Shown piece after piece: positions 27,639-36,012 of a DNA stretch of 64,000 nt. Below the pieces are notes generated by a model, which saw only the letters and a program-made list of their open reading frames with translations, searched no databases and was not told where the DNA came from. Position 1 is the first letter of the stretch; the number at the start of each line of letters is the position of its first letter. The stretch covers positions 402,001-466,000 of the forward strand of contig NZ_OY782764.1 of assembly GCF_963678225.1 (NCBI RefSeq). The letters run 5' to 3'. Position numbers and translations under genes: made by a program. The DNA is from an uncultured Cohaesibacter sp. (GTDB lineage Bacteria; Pseudomonadota; Alphaproteobacteria; Rhizobiales; Cohaesibacteraceae).

Positions 27639-29324
27639 ATGTCTTTAACCATCGAGACCCAGCCGATCGCCATTCCTGACACTTTGATGTCCGACATGGA
27701 CGCAGCGGTCGCTACCTGCGAAAGCCTGCTCAAGGGCCTTGTCGATATCGTCTATGAAAAGGTGGCCGAGGATGGCCGCGTCAAGTCTGGCAAAGTGGAA
27801 GCAGAACAGCGCCTCACCCACGGCCTTGCATGGTTTGCCACCTATGTGGAAGCGCTCAAGGAAATGCGCGGCTATAGCAAGACCATGAGTAGTGAAGGGC
27901 GTTATGGCGAGATGGAATCGCTGGTCACCCGCCTTGCCTTTGCTGAATATCTGGCACAGATTTTTGGCGGTATTCCCATGACGCAGGGCGAAATCGTGCG
28001 CCTTGCTGATTTTGGCGTGTCTGCCGAGACCATCGCGGCTGCCCAGAGCCCGGAAGTGGCCCGCCTCATGGCCGAAGGCAACACCAAGGAAATCCGCACC
28101 CGTCTTGTCGCCCTCATGGAAGCGGCAGAAGGCTCCGCCTCCTTTGGCGATGCGGGCCTTGACGAAACCATGGAAGCCTTCCGCGATGAAATGAACCGCT
28201 TTGCCGAAAGCGAAGTCACCCCCAATGCCCATGAGTGGCATCTCAAAGATGCCTATATCCCGATGAAAATCATCGAGCAAATGGCCGAAATGGGTGTCTT
28301 TGGCCTGACCATTCCGGAAGACTATGGCGGATTGGGTCTCGGCAAGGAAAGCATGTGCGTGGTCTCCGAAGCCCTTTCGCGTGCCTTCATCGGCGTGGGC
28401 TCACTCGGCACCCGCTCCGAGATTGCCGCCGAACTGATCCTGTGCGGCGGGACGGAAGAGCAGAAGGAAAAATGGCTGCCGATGATCGCCTCTGGCGAGA
28501 TCCTGCCCACCGCTGTTTTCACCGAACCGAACACCGGCTCCGACCTTGCCAGCCTGAAGACTCGCGCCACGCTGGACGGGGACACCTACAAGGTGACCGG
28601 CAACAAGACATGGATCACTCACCCGGTGCGCGCTGACCTGATGACCCTGATGGTCCGGACCAACCCAGCCGAAGCCGGCTACAAGGGCCTGTCTATGCTG
28701 CTGGCAGAAAAACCGCGCGGTGATGATGACAATCCCTTCCCTGCGCAAGGCATGGATGGCGGCGAAATCGAAGTACTCGGCTATCGCGGCATGAAGGAAT
28801 ATGACATTGCCTTCGACAATTTCGAAGTCAGCAAGGACAATCTGCTGGGCGGAGAAGAAGGGCAAGGTTTCAAGCAATTGATGCAGACCTTCGAGGCAGC
28901 CCGCATCCAGACAGCTGCCCGCGCCATTGGCGTGGCCCAGAATGCTCTGGATCTTGGCCTTCGATACGCGCAAGAGCGGGTGCAGTTCGGCAAATCGCTG
29001 ATCAACTTCCCACGTGTCATCGACAAGCTGGCCATGATGGCCGCAGAAATCATGGTGGCCCGTCAGCTCACCTATTACTCAGCCCGTCAGAAGGACCATG
29101 ACAAGCGCTGCGATCTGGAGGCAGGCATGGCCAAGCTGCTTGGCGCTCGCGTCGCTTGGGCCGCAGCTGACAATGCCTTGCAGATCCACGGCGGCAACGG
29201 CTTCGCTCTGGAATATGCCATCTCCCGAGTCTTGTGCGACGCCCGCGTGCTCAATATTTTCGAAGGAGCAGGCGAAATCCAAGCACAGGTGATTGCACGC
29301 CGCCTTCTGGACACGCGCAGTTAG
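27639..29324 (+). CDS. mcd: (2S)-Methylsuccinyl-CoA dehydrogenase
   Basis: FAD enzyme oxidising methylsuccinyl-CoA to mesaconyl-CoA in the ethylmalonyl-CoA pathway. At 561 residues it is longer than ordinary acyl-CoA dehydrogenases because of a ~150-residue helical N-terminal extension, which is characteristic of Mcd. The dehydrogenase core shows FGLTIPEDYGGLGL, FTEPNTGSDLASL (flavin contact), GNKTWITH and the C-terminal LQIHGGNGFALEY. The catalytic acid is expected near NIFEGAGEIQAQ. The start is the ATG at 27639, with GGGGGAG upstream; an in-frame start at 27552 has no such site. Electrons would pass to ETF (33961-35661). ecm, ccr and mcd are within 8 kb. Confidence 0.92.
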   Translation: MSLTIETQPIAIPDTLMSDMDAAVATCESLLKGLVDIVYEKVAEDGRVKSGKVEAEQRLTHGLAWFATYVEALKEMRGYSKTMSSEGRYGEMESLVTRLAFAEYLAQIFGGIPMTQGEIVRLADFGVSAETIAAAQSPEVARLMAEGNTKEIRTRLVALMEAAEGSASFGDAGLDETMEAFRDEMNRFAESEVTPNAHEWHLKDAYIPMKIIEQMAEMGVFGLTIPEDYGGLGLGKESMCVVSEALSRAFIGVGSLGTRSEIAAELILCGGTEEQKEKWLPMIASGEILPTAVFTEPNTGSDLASLKTRATLDGDTYKVTGNKTWITHPVRADLMTLMVRTNPAEAGYKGLSMLLAEKPRGDDDNPFPAQGMDGGEIEVLGYRGMKEYDIAFDNFEVSKDNLLGGEEGQGFKQLMQTFEAARIQTAARAIGVAQNALDLGLRYAQERVQFGKSLINFPRVIDKLAMMAAEIMVARQLTYYSARQKDHDKRCDLEAGMAKLLGARVAWAAADNALQIHGGNGFALEYAISRVLCDARVLNIFEGAGEIQAQVIARRLLDTRS

Positions 29325-29367
29325 GCCAGCATTCCAGCTGAGCAAACGCCACATCCAGCATCACGAG

Positions 29368-29398
29368 GGGGAGGCCCACGCCTCCCCTTAGTGTATTT
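29368..29398 (+). terminator. Probable terminator after mcd
   Basis: GGGGAGGC and GCCTCCCC pair around CCAC, followed by TTAGTGTATTTT on the plus strand. The T-run is imperfect. Confidence 0.5.
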
Positions 29399-29533
29399 TG
29401 CCAATTGCCATTCCTTCCGAAATGAGGCTTTTTCACACCTCTGTCATGCCCCTGCCATCAATCAGGGAAAAGCTCTTGATCCGATGCGCTCAGGCGCGTT
29501 TAACTCAAAATGCTGAAGCGGAAGGAAAAGATA

Positions 29534-30082
29534 ATGCGCTTGCGTGGAATAAATCATGTAGAATTTTCAGTGCTCGATTACGACAAATCGATCGCCTTTT
29601 ACGACCAGATGTTCGGCTGGCTCGGCTACAAGAGTTTCTGGACGCTGGATGTGGGCTACCGCTCCACCTATTACATGGCCCGCTTCCCCATGCCGCACAG
29701 CTATATCGGCATTCAGCCCGCCAAGAGCGGAGAAAAATTCGACTTTCCGGCCCGTCCTGTCGGTGTGCATCACATCGCGCTCTGGGCCAAAAACCGCAAG
29801 GAAGTGGATGCCTTCCACAAAGAGTTTCTCATGCCCAACCACGTGCCGGTGACAGAAACACCTGCTGAATATCCTCTCTATGCGCCGGGCTATTATGCCA
29901 CCTTCTTTGACGATCCAATCAATGGCATCCATTGGGAACTGGCCCACATCCCGCGCTTGCCCTCGCTTGGGGCCATCCGCAATTGGCGCAAGGCCATGAA
30001 GGATGAAGAAGCAAGACATCCCGAATGGAAGCACCCTTTTTCAAAGGAATCCGAGCGTTCCTTACCGCCTCGCAAGCGTTAA
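29534..30082 (+). CDS. VOC (glyoxalase/bleomycin-resistance) superfamily protein
   Basis: A 182-residue protein with the paired beta-alpha-beta modules of the vicinal-oxygen-chelate fold: INHVEFSVLDYDKSIAFY at the N-terminus and VHHIALWAKNRKEVDAF near 80, with a C-terminal metal-ligand region GIHWELAHIP. The metal ligands would be the His in NHVEF, the His in HHIAL and the Glu in HWELA. Methylmalonyl/ethylmalonyl-CoA epimerase is also a VOC enzyme, but this protein is longer and its sequence is not clearly that family; no reaction is assigned. The start is the ATG at 29534, preceded by GGAAGGAAAAG. It lies downstream of mcd. Confidence 0.72.
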   Translation: MRLRGINHVEFSVLDYDKSIAFYDQMFGWLGYKSFWTLDVGYRSTYYMARFPMPHSYIGIQPAKSGEKFDFPARPVGVHHIALWAKNRKEVDAFHKEFLMPNHVPVTETPAEYPLYAPGYYATFFDDPINGIHWELAHIPRLPSLGAIRNWRKAMKDEEARHPEWKHPFSKESERSLPPRKR

Positions 30083-30128
30083 GCGCGCTGCCCTCCCCAG
30101 GCTTTGAAGACATTTCCCGAAAGACATC

Positions 30129-30959
30129 ATGACCCAGCGTTCCATCCTTATTACCGGCTGTTCCTCAGGCATTGGTCGCCACTGCGCGCTGCAACTCCAC
30201 AAAGAGGGCTGGCAGGTTTTTGCCACCGCCCGCAAGATCGAAGACATAGAAGCCCTCAAGAATGAGGGGGTCACGGCCATTTACATGGATTACACGGACC
30301 ACCAGTCGATCAAGGCCTGTGTGGAAGCGGTGTTGAACCATACCGGCGGCCAGCTTGATGCCCTCTTCAACAATGGTGCCTATGGGCAGGCCGGCGCGGT
30401 GGAAGACCTCAAGACCGATGTGCTGCGCACCCAGTTCGAGGCCAACCTGTTTGGCTGGCACGAGCTGACCCGCCAGATCATTCCCGTCATGCGACGTCAG
30501 GGATATGGCCGGATCATCCATTGCTCCTCGGTTCTGGCGCTTACAGGCCTTGCGTTCCGCGGCGCCTATGTGGCTTCGAAATATGCCCTTGAAGGCCTAA
30601 CGGACACCATGCGCATCGAGATGCACGGCAGTAACATTTCCATTTCGATGATCCAGCCTGGCCCAATCACCAGTCAGTTTCGCGAAAATGCCCGCCTGAA
30701 TTTCATCTCAACGGTGGATACAGAAAAATCTGTCTATAGCGAGCGCTACAAGCATCGTCTCAAGGCCATGGAATCCGATGCGCCGGGCAAGTTCGAGTTG
30801 CCGCCCGAAGCGGTTTACAAAAAGCTGCACCACGCCCTTCATGCCCGCAATCCGAAACCACGCTATATGGTGACGGTGCCAACCTACATCATGAATGTTT
30901 TGCGTCGCTTTCTGCCCACCAGAGCGCTTGATGCCTTTTTGCGGGCCTATGGGGATTGA
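30129..30959 (+). CDS. Short-chain dehydrogenase/reductase (classical SDR)
   Basis: A 276-residue Rossmann-fold oxidoreductase. Cofactor motif TGCSSGIG lies near residues 9-16, NNGAYG near 82, catalytic Ser in HCSSVLALTG near 137 and YVASKYALEG (Tyr-x3-Lys) near 150. The C-terminal extension past 200 is basic and ends in a hydrophobic segment, a shape seen in the retinol-dehydrogenase-like branch of SDRs. The substrate is unknown. It follows the VOC gene by 46 bases and may be co-transcribed. Confidence 0.88.
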   Translation: MTQRSILITGCSSGIGRHCALQLHKEGWQVFATARKIEDIEALKNEGVTAIYMDYTDHQSIKACVEAVLNHTGGQLDALFNNGAYGQAGAVEDLKTDVLRTQFEANLFGWHELTRQIIPVMRRQGYGRIIHCSSVLALTGLAFRGAYVASKYALEGLTDTMRIEMHGSNISISMIQPGPITSQFRENARLNFISTVDTEKSVYSERYKHRLKAMESDAPGKFELPPEAVYKKLHHALHARNPKPRYMVTVPTYIMNVLRRFLPTRALDAFLRAYGD

Positions 30960-31162
30960 CCCCGCCCAACCAAAGTTCAGTAACGGGCATCTTTCATGCG
31001 GTTATGCCCCCCTGCTAGACTGCGCCGACAAGCCCTTGCGAGTGCGCCTCTTTTCCAGAGAGATCAAAAGAAAGGCCGCAATCAACGAAAAGGGCGCCGA
31101 GGCAGCATCCAGCAAGAATGAAGAAACGCGCATGTTGCTTAACCCCAGATCAGGAGTGCAGC

Positions 31163-31351
31163 ATGTCTTCGATTCTTTCCGCTCTCATTCCCGTCGCTCT
31201 GCTCGCCGTTGCGCTCATTCTGGTTGTCGGCCTCGTCAACATGATGCGTGGCAGCAATCCCAACCGGTCGCAAAGATTGATGCGCTGGCGCGTTCTGTTG
31301 CAATTGTTGGCGATCGTCATCGTCATGGCGAGTTTATATTTCCTGCAATAG
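31163..31351 (+). CDS. Twin-transmembrane small protein (HIG1-like)
   Basis: A 62-residue protein with two hydrophobic helices separated by a short basic loop (RGSNPNRSQRLMRWRV). The pattern of small residue, basic RWR and second helix resembles the hypoxia-induced-gene (HIG1/Rcf1) domain found in alphaproteobacterial twin-transmembrane proteins near cobalamin adenosyltransferase. Some HIG1-domain proteins associate with cytochrome oxidase; that role is only inferred here. The ATG at 31163 follows CAGGAG; an earlier in-frame start at 31118 is less likely. Confidence 0.75.
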   Translation: MSSILSALIPVALLAVALILVVGLVNMMRGSNPNRSQRLMRWRVLLQLLAIVIVMASLYFLQ

Positions 31352-31504
31352 GAGCCGGACGCGCAAGGGCTGGCCCTGTGACCAAAACAACACGCCAGCA
31401 TGAAGATGCCAGCTGGTACATAAAAATTTCCCGATTTCGGGTGACATCCACCGCTTGCTTGGGCTAAAGATAGGGAAACAATAGCTTTGCCTTGGACGAT
31501 TAGC

Positions 31505-32068
31505 ATGAAACATGCCGCTCTTATTTCAGCACTAATGCTCACCTGTGCCGCTGGTGCAGCCAACGCAGCCGATTATGCCGCACCCGGCGAAATGGGTTTT
31601 CTCAGCGAACTGCGCATGGGCGTCATGGCGCATGACGTAACCCGTCGCGAGGATGGTACGGTTGATCTGCAGGCCGAAGTTCTTTTCAATGCCTTTGGCA
31701 CACCATCAGAAAACGCCTCTGTCTGGGAGCGTTTCCTGACACCACGCCCTCATATCGGTGCTTCCCTCAACACAGATGGCAAGACTTCTTACGGCTATGC
31801 AGGCTTTAGCTGGCTGTTCCCGGTCTACGGCCCTGTATTCGTTGAAGGCAGCTTCGGCGGCATGGTTCATGATGGTAAACTGAGCAACACAGACCCTGAC
31901 CGCGAGCCTCTGGGCACCCGTGCTCTGTTCCACGAATCAGCCTCCATCGGTCTTGACTATGAGCGCATCCGCGTGATGCTCACCGTTGAGCACAGCTCCA
32001 ATGCCGGTCTTGGCAACTGGAACCACGGCCTGACCAATGTCGGCGCACGCGTCGGATACAAATTCTGA
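31505..32068 (+). CDS. PagL-like outer membrane protein (lipid A 3-O-deacylase family)
   Basis: A 187-residue secreted protein: signal peptide MKHAALISALML... ending in AANA|ADY, then a beta-rich body ending in an aromatic terminal residue (VGARVGYKF), the form of an outer membrane barrel. The segment VEHSSNAGLGNWNHGLTN near the C-terminus carries the His-x-Ser-Asn pattern of PagL lipid A deacylases (catalytic His and Ser). If active it would trim the 3-O acyl chain from lipid A. No neighbour supports this directly. The start chosen is the ATG at 31505, because it opens the signal peptide; a start at 31487 would add six residues. Confidence 0.7.
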   Translation: MKHAALISALMLTCAAGAANAADYAAPGEMGFLSELRMGVMAHDVTRREDGTVDLQAEVLFNAFGTPSENASVWERFLTPRPHIGASLNTDGKTSYGYAGFSWLFPVYGPVFVEGSFGGMVHDGKLSNTDPDREPLGTRALFHESASIGLDYERIRVMLTVEHSSNAGLGNWNHGLTNVGARVGYKF

Positions 32069-32152
32069 TAAGCCTGTGGCCTGAAACAACGGCCGCTTGA
32101 AGCAAGAGAAGGGCAATCCGTCACCTTGCTTCTGATCAGGAACCATTTAAAG

Positions 32153-32183
32153 TGCGCCTGACATTGCATCAGGCGCATTTTTT
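32153..32183 (+). terminator. Terminator after the PagL-like gene
   Basis: TGCGCCTGA and TCAGGCGCA pair around a 7-base loop and are followed by TTTTTT. Confidence 0.85.
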
Positions 32184-32280
32184 GTATGTGCCGGCATGAT
32201 CGATCAGGTGACCTTTATTCTTTAACGGCGCAGCTCGTGACAGCGCCGCAATCCCATAGCCAAAAACGGAAAGATCTTCG

Positions 32281-32859
32281 ATGGTTCGTCTCAACAAAAT
32301 CTACACGCGTACAGGTGACAAGGGAACAACCATGCTGGGCACTGGCGAGCGCCGCCCCAAGCACGATTTGCGCGTTGAAGCCTACGGAACAGTTGACGAA
32401 ACAAACTCGATTGTTGGCCTCGCAAGGCTGGAAACGACAGACAGCCCGGAACTGGATCTCATGCTTTCCCAGATCCAGAACGACCTGTTTGATCTGGGTG
32501 CCGATCTGTGCACGCCAGACAGTGGCGAAAAGCTCGATTATGAACCGCTGCGCATCATTGCCAGTCAGGTCGAGCGCCTTGAAAAGCAGATTGACCAATT
32601 GAATGCGGATCTGAAGCCCTTGAAGAGCTTCATTCTGCCCGGCGGCGCCAGAGCATCGGCCTATCTGCACTATGCCCGCACGGTTTCGCGCCGCGCCGAG
32701 CGTCTGGTAACAGCCCTTGCCGCAGAGGAAAACGAACCCGTATCCGCTGAGGCCATTCAATATCTTAACCGGCTTTCCGACTTCTTCTTCGTTGCGGCTC
32801 GTTGGGCCAATGACAAGGGCACCGCAGATGTTCTCTGGGTTCCCGGCCAGAATCGCTAA
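32281..32859 (+). CDS. Cob(I)alamin adenosyltransferase, PduO type
   Basis: Transfers adenosyl from ATP to cob(I)alamin to make coenzyme B12, which Ecm needs. The 192-residue protein has the PduO signatures YTRTGDKGTT near 8-17, VDETNSIVGLAR near 39-50 and RLSDFFFVAARWAN near 160. It is a cytoplasmic trimeric enzyme by family knowledge. The start has GGAAAG about 8 bases upstream. The rhomboid gene follows on the same strand after 63 bases, and etfBA lies beyond, an order I associate with other Rhizobiales (from memory). Confidence 0.93.
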   Translation: MVRLNKIYTRTGDKGTTMLGTGERRPKHDLRVEAYGTVDETNSIVGLARLETTDSPELDLMLSQIQNDLFDLGADLCTPDSGEKLDYEPLRIIASQVERLEKQIDQLNADLKPLKSFILPGGARASAYLHYARTVSRRAERLVTALAAEENEPVSAEAIQYLNRLSDFFFVAARWANDKGTADVLWVPGQNR

Positions 32860-32922
32860 GAGACCAGAGCTGAGCCTGAGCGCGATGCGACAGATCAGAA
32901 GGCCAACGGAGACACGCCGAGC

Positions 32923-33612
32923 ATGTTCATACCCTTGCATGACAGGAATGCCCTTCACTATGTCCGCTGGCAATATGTCACGCTCGGCCTCATCCTTGCC
33001 AATTGTCTGGTTTTCCTGATCAGCGGCGGCCCGGGTGACGGACAAACCCTACAAAGATTTGCCGTATCCTATGGTCTCATTCCGGGCAGCCTGATTTGGC
33101 AATCTGCAGACCTGCTCGGGCCAACCTCTGGCATGCATTGGAGCACCTTCATCTCCTATGCGTTTCTGCATGGTGGCTGGATGCATCTCATCGGCAACAT
33201 GGCCTTTCTCTGGGTCTTTGGTGACAATATCGAAGACGCGATGGGGCATATCCGCTTTCTCGTCTTCTATTGCCTTTGCGCTGCGGGAGCGGCCCTTCTG
33301 CATGCGCTGGCAAACTGGGGCTCGCCAGTGCCGCTCATCGGAGCTTCGGGCGCAACAGCCGGTATCATCTCTGCCTATCTATTGTTGCATCCTGATGTCC
33401 GCGTCTGGATTTTGATCCTTGGACGCATACCCCTTCCAATTCCCGCCATTTACTGCCTTGGTGCCTGGCTCGGGCTGCAACTTTTCAACTCCCTGACCAG
33501 CACGGAGGCCACTGTCGCATGGTGGGCGCATGTGGGTGGAGCAATCACGGGAGCCATTCTTATCCCCTTTATGAAGCGAAAATCGGTTCCCCTGTTCCAA
33601 CGCGCTACGTGA
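32923..33612 (+). CDS. Rhomboid-family intramembrane serine protease
   Basis: A 229-residue polytopic membrane protein. Rhomboid signatures are visible: HLIGNMAFLWVFGDN (HxxxN region, near 86), catalytic serine in GASGATAG (near 142) and catalytic histidine in WWAHVGGAITG (near 200). Six hydrophobic segments fit the basic rhomboid core. It would cleave transmembrane segments of unknown substrates. GGAGAC precedes the ATG. It lies between the adenosyltransferase and etfB on the same strand. Confidence 0.92.
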   Translation: MFIPLHDRNALHYVRWQYVTLGLILANCLVFLISGGPGDGQTLQRFAVSYGLIPGSLIWQSADLLGPTSGMHWSTFISYAFLHGGWMHLIGNMAFLWVFGDNIEDAMGHIRFLVFYCLCAAGAALLHALANWGSPVPLIGASGATAGIISAYLLLHPDVRVWILILGRIPLPIPAIYCLGAWLGLQLFNSLTSTEATVAWWAHVGGAITGAILIPFMKRKSVPLFQRAT

Positions 33613-33960
33613 AACTACCCAAAGGTTTAAGGGCCATGACAGAAACTCATGCGTCTCAGACTGACGGATTGTTGACAGGCCCAAAAGCTGCCATTACCGT
33701 CCTCCCCGATCAGGAACAAAACAATGAAGCCGCTGATATTGGATGGTCTTTTCCAAATGATGTCAGCCAAATAATATCTGTGATCATATTTCTGAAATCC
33801 CAAGACATCAGAAATTGATCTCGTGGGCCTCAAACAGCAGGGACGGCACAGCGGAGCATAAAGACTCCAGGCGCTCGCAGCGAGCCAAAGCCAGTTCTCT
33901 TGCATAACGCTCAAGTCAATTGAGCCGGCCTGATGCCGGTTCACATGGGAGAATTAATCC
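33613..33960. other. Intergenic gap upstream of etfB
   Basis: A 348-base gap. A 61-codon open frame from the ATG at 33636 has no recognisable similarity and unusual composition, so I do not call it a gene. The only clear element is the etfB ribosome site GGGAGAAT just before 33961. No hairpin terminator after the rhomboid gene was noticed. Confidence 0.3.
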
Positions 33961-34710
33961 ATGAAGATCCTTGTACCCGTCAAACGGGTTGTCGATTACA
34001 ACGTCAAAATCCGCGTCAAGGCCGATGGCACTGGTGTTGATCTGGCCAATGTCAAAATGTCCATGAACCCGTTTGATGAAATTGCGGTAGAGGAAGCCGT
34101 GCGCCTGAAAGAAGCCGGCGTGGCCAGCGAGATTGTTGTTGTCTCCATTGGCGTTCAGCAGGCGCAGGAAACCCTGCGCACCGGTCTGGCCATGGGCGCC
34201 GACCGAGCCATCCTTATCAAGACAGACGCCCCCGTCGAACCACTGGGCGTCGCCAAGCTCCTCAAAGCCGTTGTTGAAGAAGAACAGCCCGGCATGGTCA
34301 TCGTGGGCAAACAGGCCATTGACGATGATGCAAACCAGACCGGCCAGATGCTGTCGGCGCTTCTTGGCTGGGGCCAAGGTGCTTTTGCTTCGGGCATCAA
34401 GGTTGAAGGCGATGTTGCCAGCGTGACGCGCGAAATCGATGGCGGCCTGCAGAATGTCACGATCAAGCTGCCTGCCGTGATGACCGCTGACCTGCGCCTC
34501 AACGAGCCACGCTATGCGTCTCTGCCCAACATCATGAAGGCCAAGAAAAAGCCGCTCGACACGAAGGAAGCCGCAGACTATGGCGTTGACATTGCGCCGC
34601 GCCTTGAAGTGCTCTCAACCGCAGAGCCGGAAGCCCGCAAGGCAGGCATCAAGGTTGAAAGCGTGGCCGAACTGGTCGACAAACTGAAAAACGAAGCCAG
34701 CGTGCTTTAA
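33961..34710 (+). CDS. etfB: Electron transfer flavoprotein beta subunit
   Basis: Small subunit of ETF, which accepts electrons from acyl-CoA dehydrogenases (Mcd here) and delivers them to ETF-quinone oxidoreductase. The 249 residues begin [18 protein letters not shown], typical of EtfB, with the AMP-binding region [16 protein letters not shown] (near 118) and the recognition-loop region [16 protein letters not shown] (near 175). etfA follows after 21 bases with its own GAGGAG site, so the two are co-expressed in equimolar operon fashion. Confidence 0.96.
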   Translation: MKILVPVKRVVDYNVKIRVKADGTGVDLANVKMSMNPFDEIAVEEAVRLKEAGVASEIVVVSIGVQQAQETLRTGLAMGADRAILIKTDAPVEPLGVAKLLKAVVEEEQPGMVIVGKQAIDDDANQTGQMLSALLGWGQGAFASGIKVEGDVASVTREIDGGLQNVTIKLPAVMTADLRLNEPRYASLPNIMKAKKKPLDTKEAADYGVDIAPRLEVLSTAEPEARKAGIKVESVAELVDKLKNEASVL

Positions 34711-34731
34711 GGCAAAGCGAGGAGATAGATT

Positions 34732-35661
34732 ATGACAACCCTTCTGATTGCCGAACATAACAACACGGCTTTGAATGACGCCACTGCAAAGGCCCTGAGC
34801 GCAGCGCTCGAGCTGGGTGGTGACGTGGACATCCTGATCGCTGGCAAGGATTGCGCAGCTGCTGCCGAAGAAGCAGCCAAACTGAGCGGAGCGGCCAAAA
34901 TTCTGGTTGCTGAAAGCGATGCTCTTGGCCACCATATTGCAGAAGCCCTGTCTGCTCAGGTCGTTGCCATGGCAGACGCATATGATGCAATTGTGGCTCC
35001 GGCCACTTCCGTGGGCAAGAACTTCATGCCGCGTGTCGCCGCTCTGCTCGACGTCATGCAGTTGTCCGAAGTCACCAAGATTGTCTCGGCCGACACCTTC
35101 GAGCGCCCGACCTATGCTGGCAATGCCATCCAGACCGTCAAAAGCGCCGACAACAAGAAGGTCATGACGGTGCGCACCGCCAATTTTGCAGCCGCGGCAT
35201 CCGAGGGCTCTGCCCCGATCGAAAATGTTGCTGCAGCTGACGCGCCCGACACCACAACCTTCGTGAGCGAAGAGCTTTCCACATCGGATCGTCCCGAACT
35301 TGCAAGCGCCCGCGCCATCATCGCCGGGGGCCGTGGTCTGGCATCTGAAGAACAGTTCAACGGACTTCTGACCCCGATTGCCGACAAGCTAGGCGCAGCC
35401 ATTGGTGCTTCACGCGCAGCTGTTGATGCTGGTTACGCACCGAACGACCTGCAGGTCGGCCAGACCGGCAAGGTGGTCGCTCCCGAGCTGTATATCGCAG
35501 CAGGTATCTCCGGTGCCATCCAGCATCTGGCAGGCATGAAAGACTCCAAGGTCATTGTTGCCATCAACAAGGATGAAGAAGCACCTATCTTCCAAGTTGC
35601 CGATTACGGCATCGTGGGTGATCTGTTCGACATTCTGCCAGAGCTTGAAAAAGCCCTCTGA
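34732..35661 (+). CDS. etfA: Electron transfer flavoprotein alpha subunit
   Basis: FAD-binding large subunit of ETF. The 309 residues have an N-terminal domain and the C-terminal FAD domain with [10 protein letters not shown] (near 203), [11 protein letters not shown] (near 225), [18 protein letters not shown] and [13 protein letters not shown]. The length is normal for bacterial EtfA of the mitochondrial-type (fatty-acid oxidation) group. A strong hairpin terminator ends the etfBA unit at 35733-35764. ETF-quinone oxidoreductase is not in the window. Confidence 0.96.
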   Translation: MTTLLIAEHNNTALNDATAKALSAALELGGDVDILIAGKDCAAAAEEAAKLSGAAKILVAESDALGHHIAEALSAQVVAMADAYDAIVAPATSVGKNFMPRVAALLDVMQLSEVTKIVSADTFERPTYAGNAIQTVKSADNKKVMTVRTANFAAAASEGSAPIENVAAADAPDTTTFVSEELSTSDRPELASARAIIAGGRGLASEEQFNGLLTPIADKLGAAIGASRAAVDAGYAPNDLQVGQTGKVVAPELYIAAGISGAIQHLAGMKDSKVIVAINKDEEAPIFQVADYGIVGDLFDILPELEKAL

Positions 35662-35732
35662 TCTTGCGCCGAATGGCCGCTCAGATCCGGTGAAGCCGGT
35701 CAGGTGACGAAGCGGAACAAACCATTCCATTC

Positions 35733-35764
35733 ATCCCGCGCTCCTCTTGGAGCGCGGGATTTTT
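35733..35764 (+). terminator. Terminator after etfBA
   Basis: A 12-base-pair stem, ATCCCGCGCTCC with GGAGCGCGGGAT around TCTT, is followed by TTTTC. Confidence 0.9.
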
Positions 35765-36012
35765 CATATCTGGCCTCACGGGACTGGCAAATTATCCCCA
35801 TTGTTTCGCGTAACTATCAGACTTTGATCGTAGTTTTGTCGAGCAAAGGCGCTTGGCACTTGCTGCACACATTCCATGCATTCATTTGCATTTGCGAAGC
35901 AATGCACAATCTGCCAAACTTGCCCGACCATCTGGAGGCCATGCCCTGGGCATCTTCCAGCCGCCGGGACAACGAGCAGAGAACCAGACCAGAGCAATCG
36001 GTGAGCAGTGAA
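35765..36012 (+). promoter_or_regulatory. Upstream region of the 3-hydroxybutyryl-CoA dehydrogenase gene
   Basis: The gap from the etfA stop to the next start codon is about 350 bases. Besides the terminator it holds TTGC-GAA-GCAA at 35892-35902, a perfect short dyad similar in form to the CTGC-ACC-GCAA element upstream of ccr. The frame of the dehydrogenase stays open back to 35704, but the residues encoded there are unlike any known dehydrogenase N-terminus, so I treat them as non-coding. Confidence 0.4.

Noticed and set aside
33636-33818. A 61-residue open frame (MTETHASQTDG...) before etfB
   Set aside because: No similarity, no good ribosome site, and codon use unlike neighbours; it is most likely intergenic.
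35704-36012. N-terminal extension of the 3-hydroxybutyryl-CoA dehydrogenase to 35704
   Set aside because: The extra ~100 residues overlap a terminator and lack any family similarity; the ATG at 36013 fits the family start.
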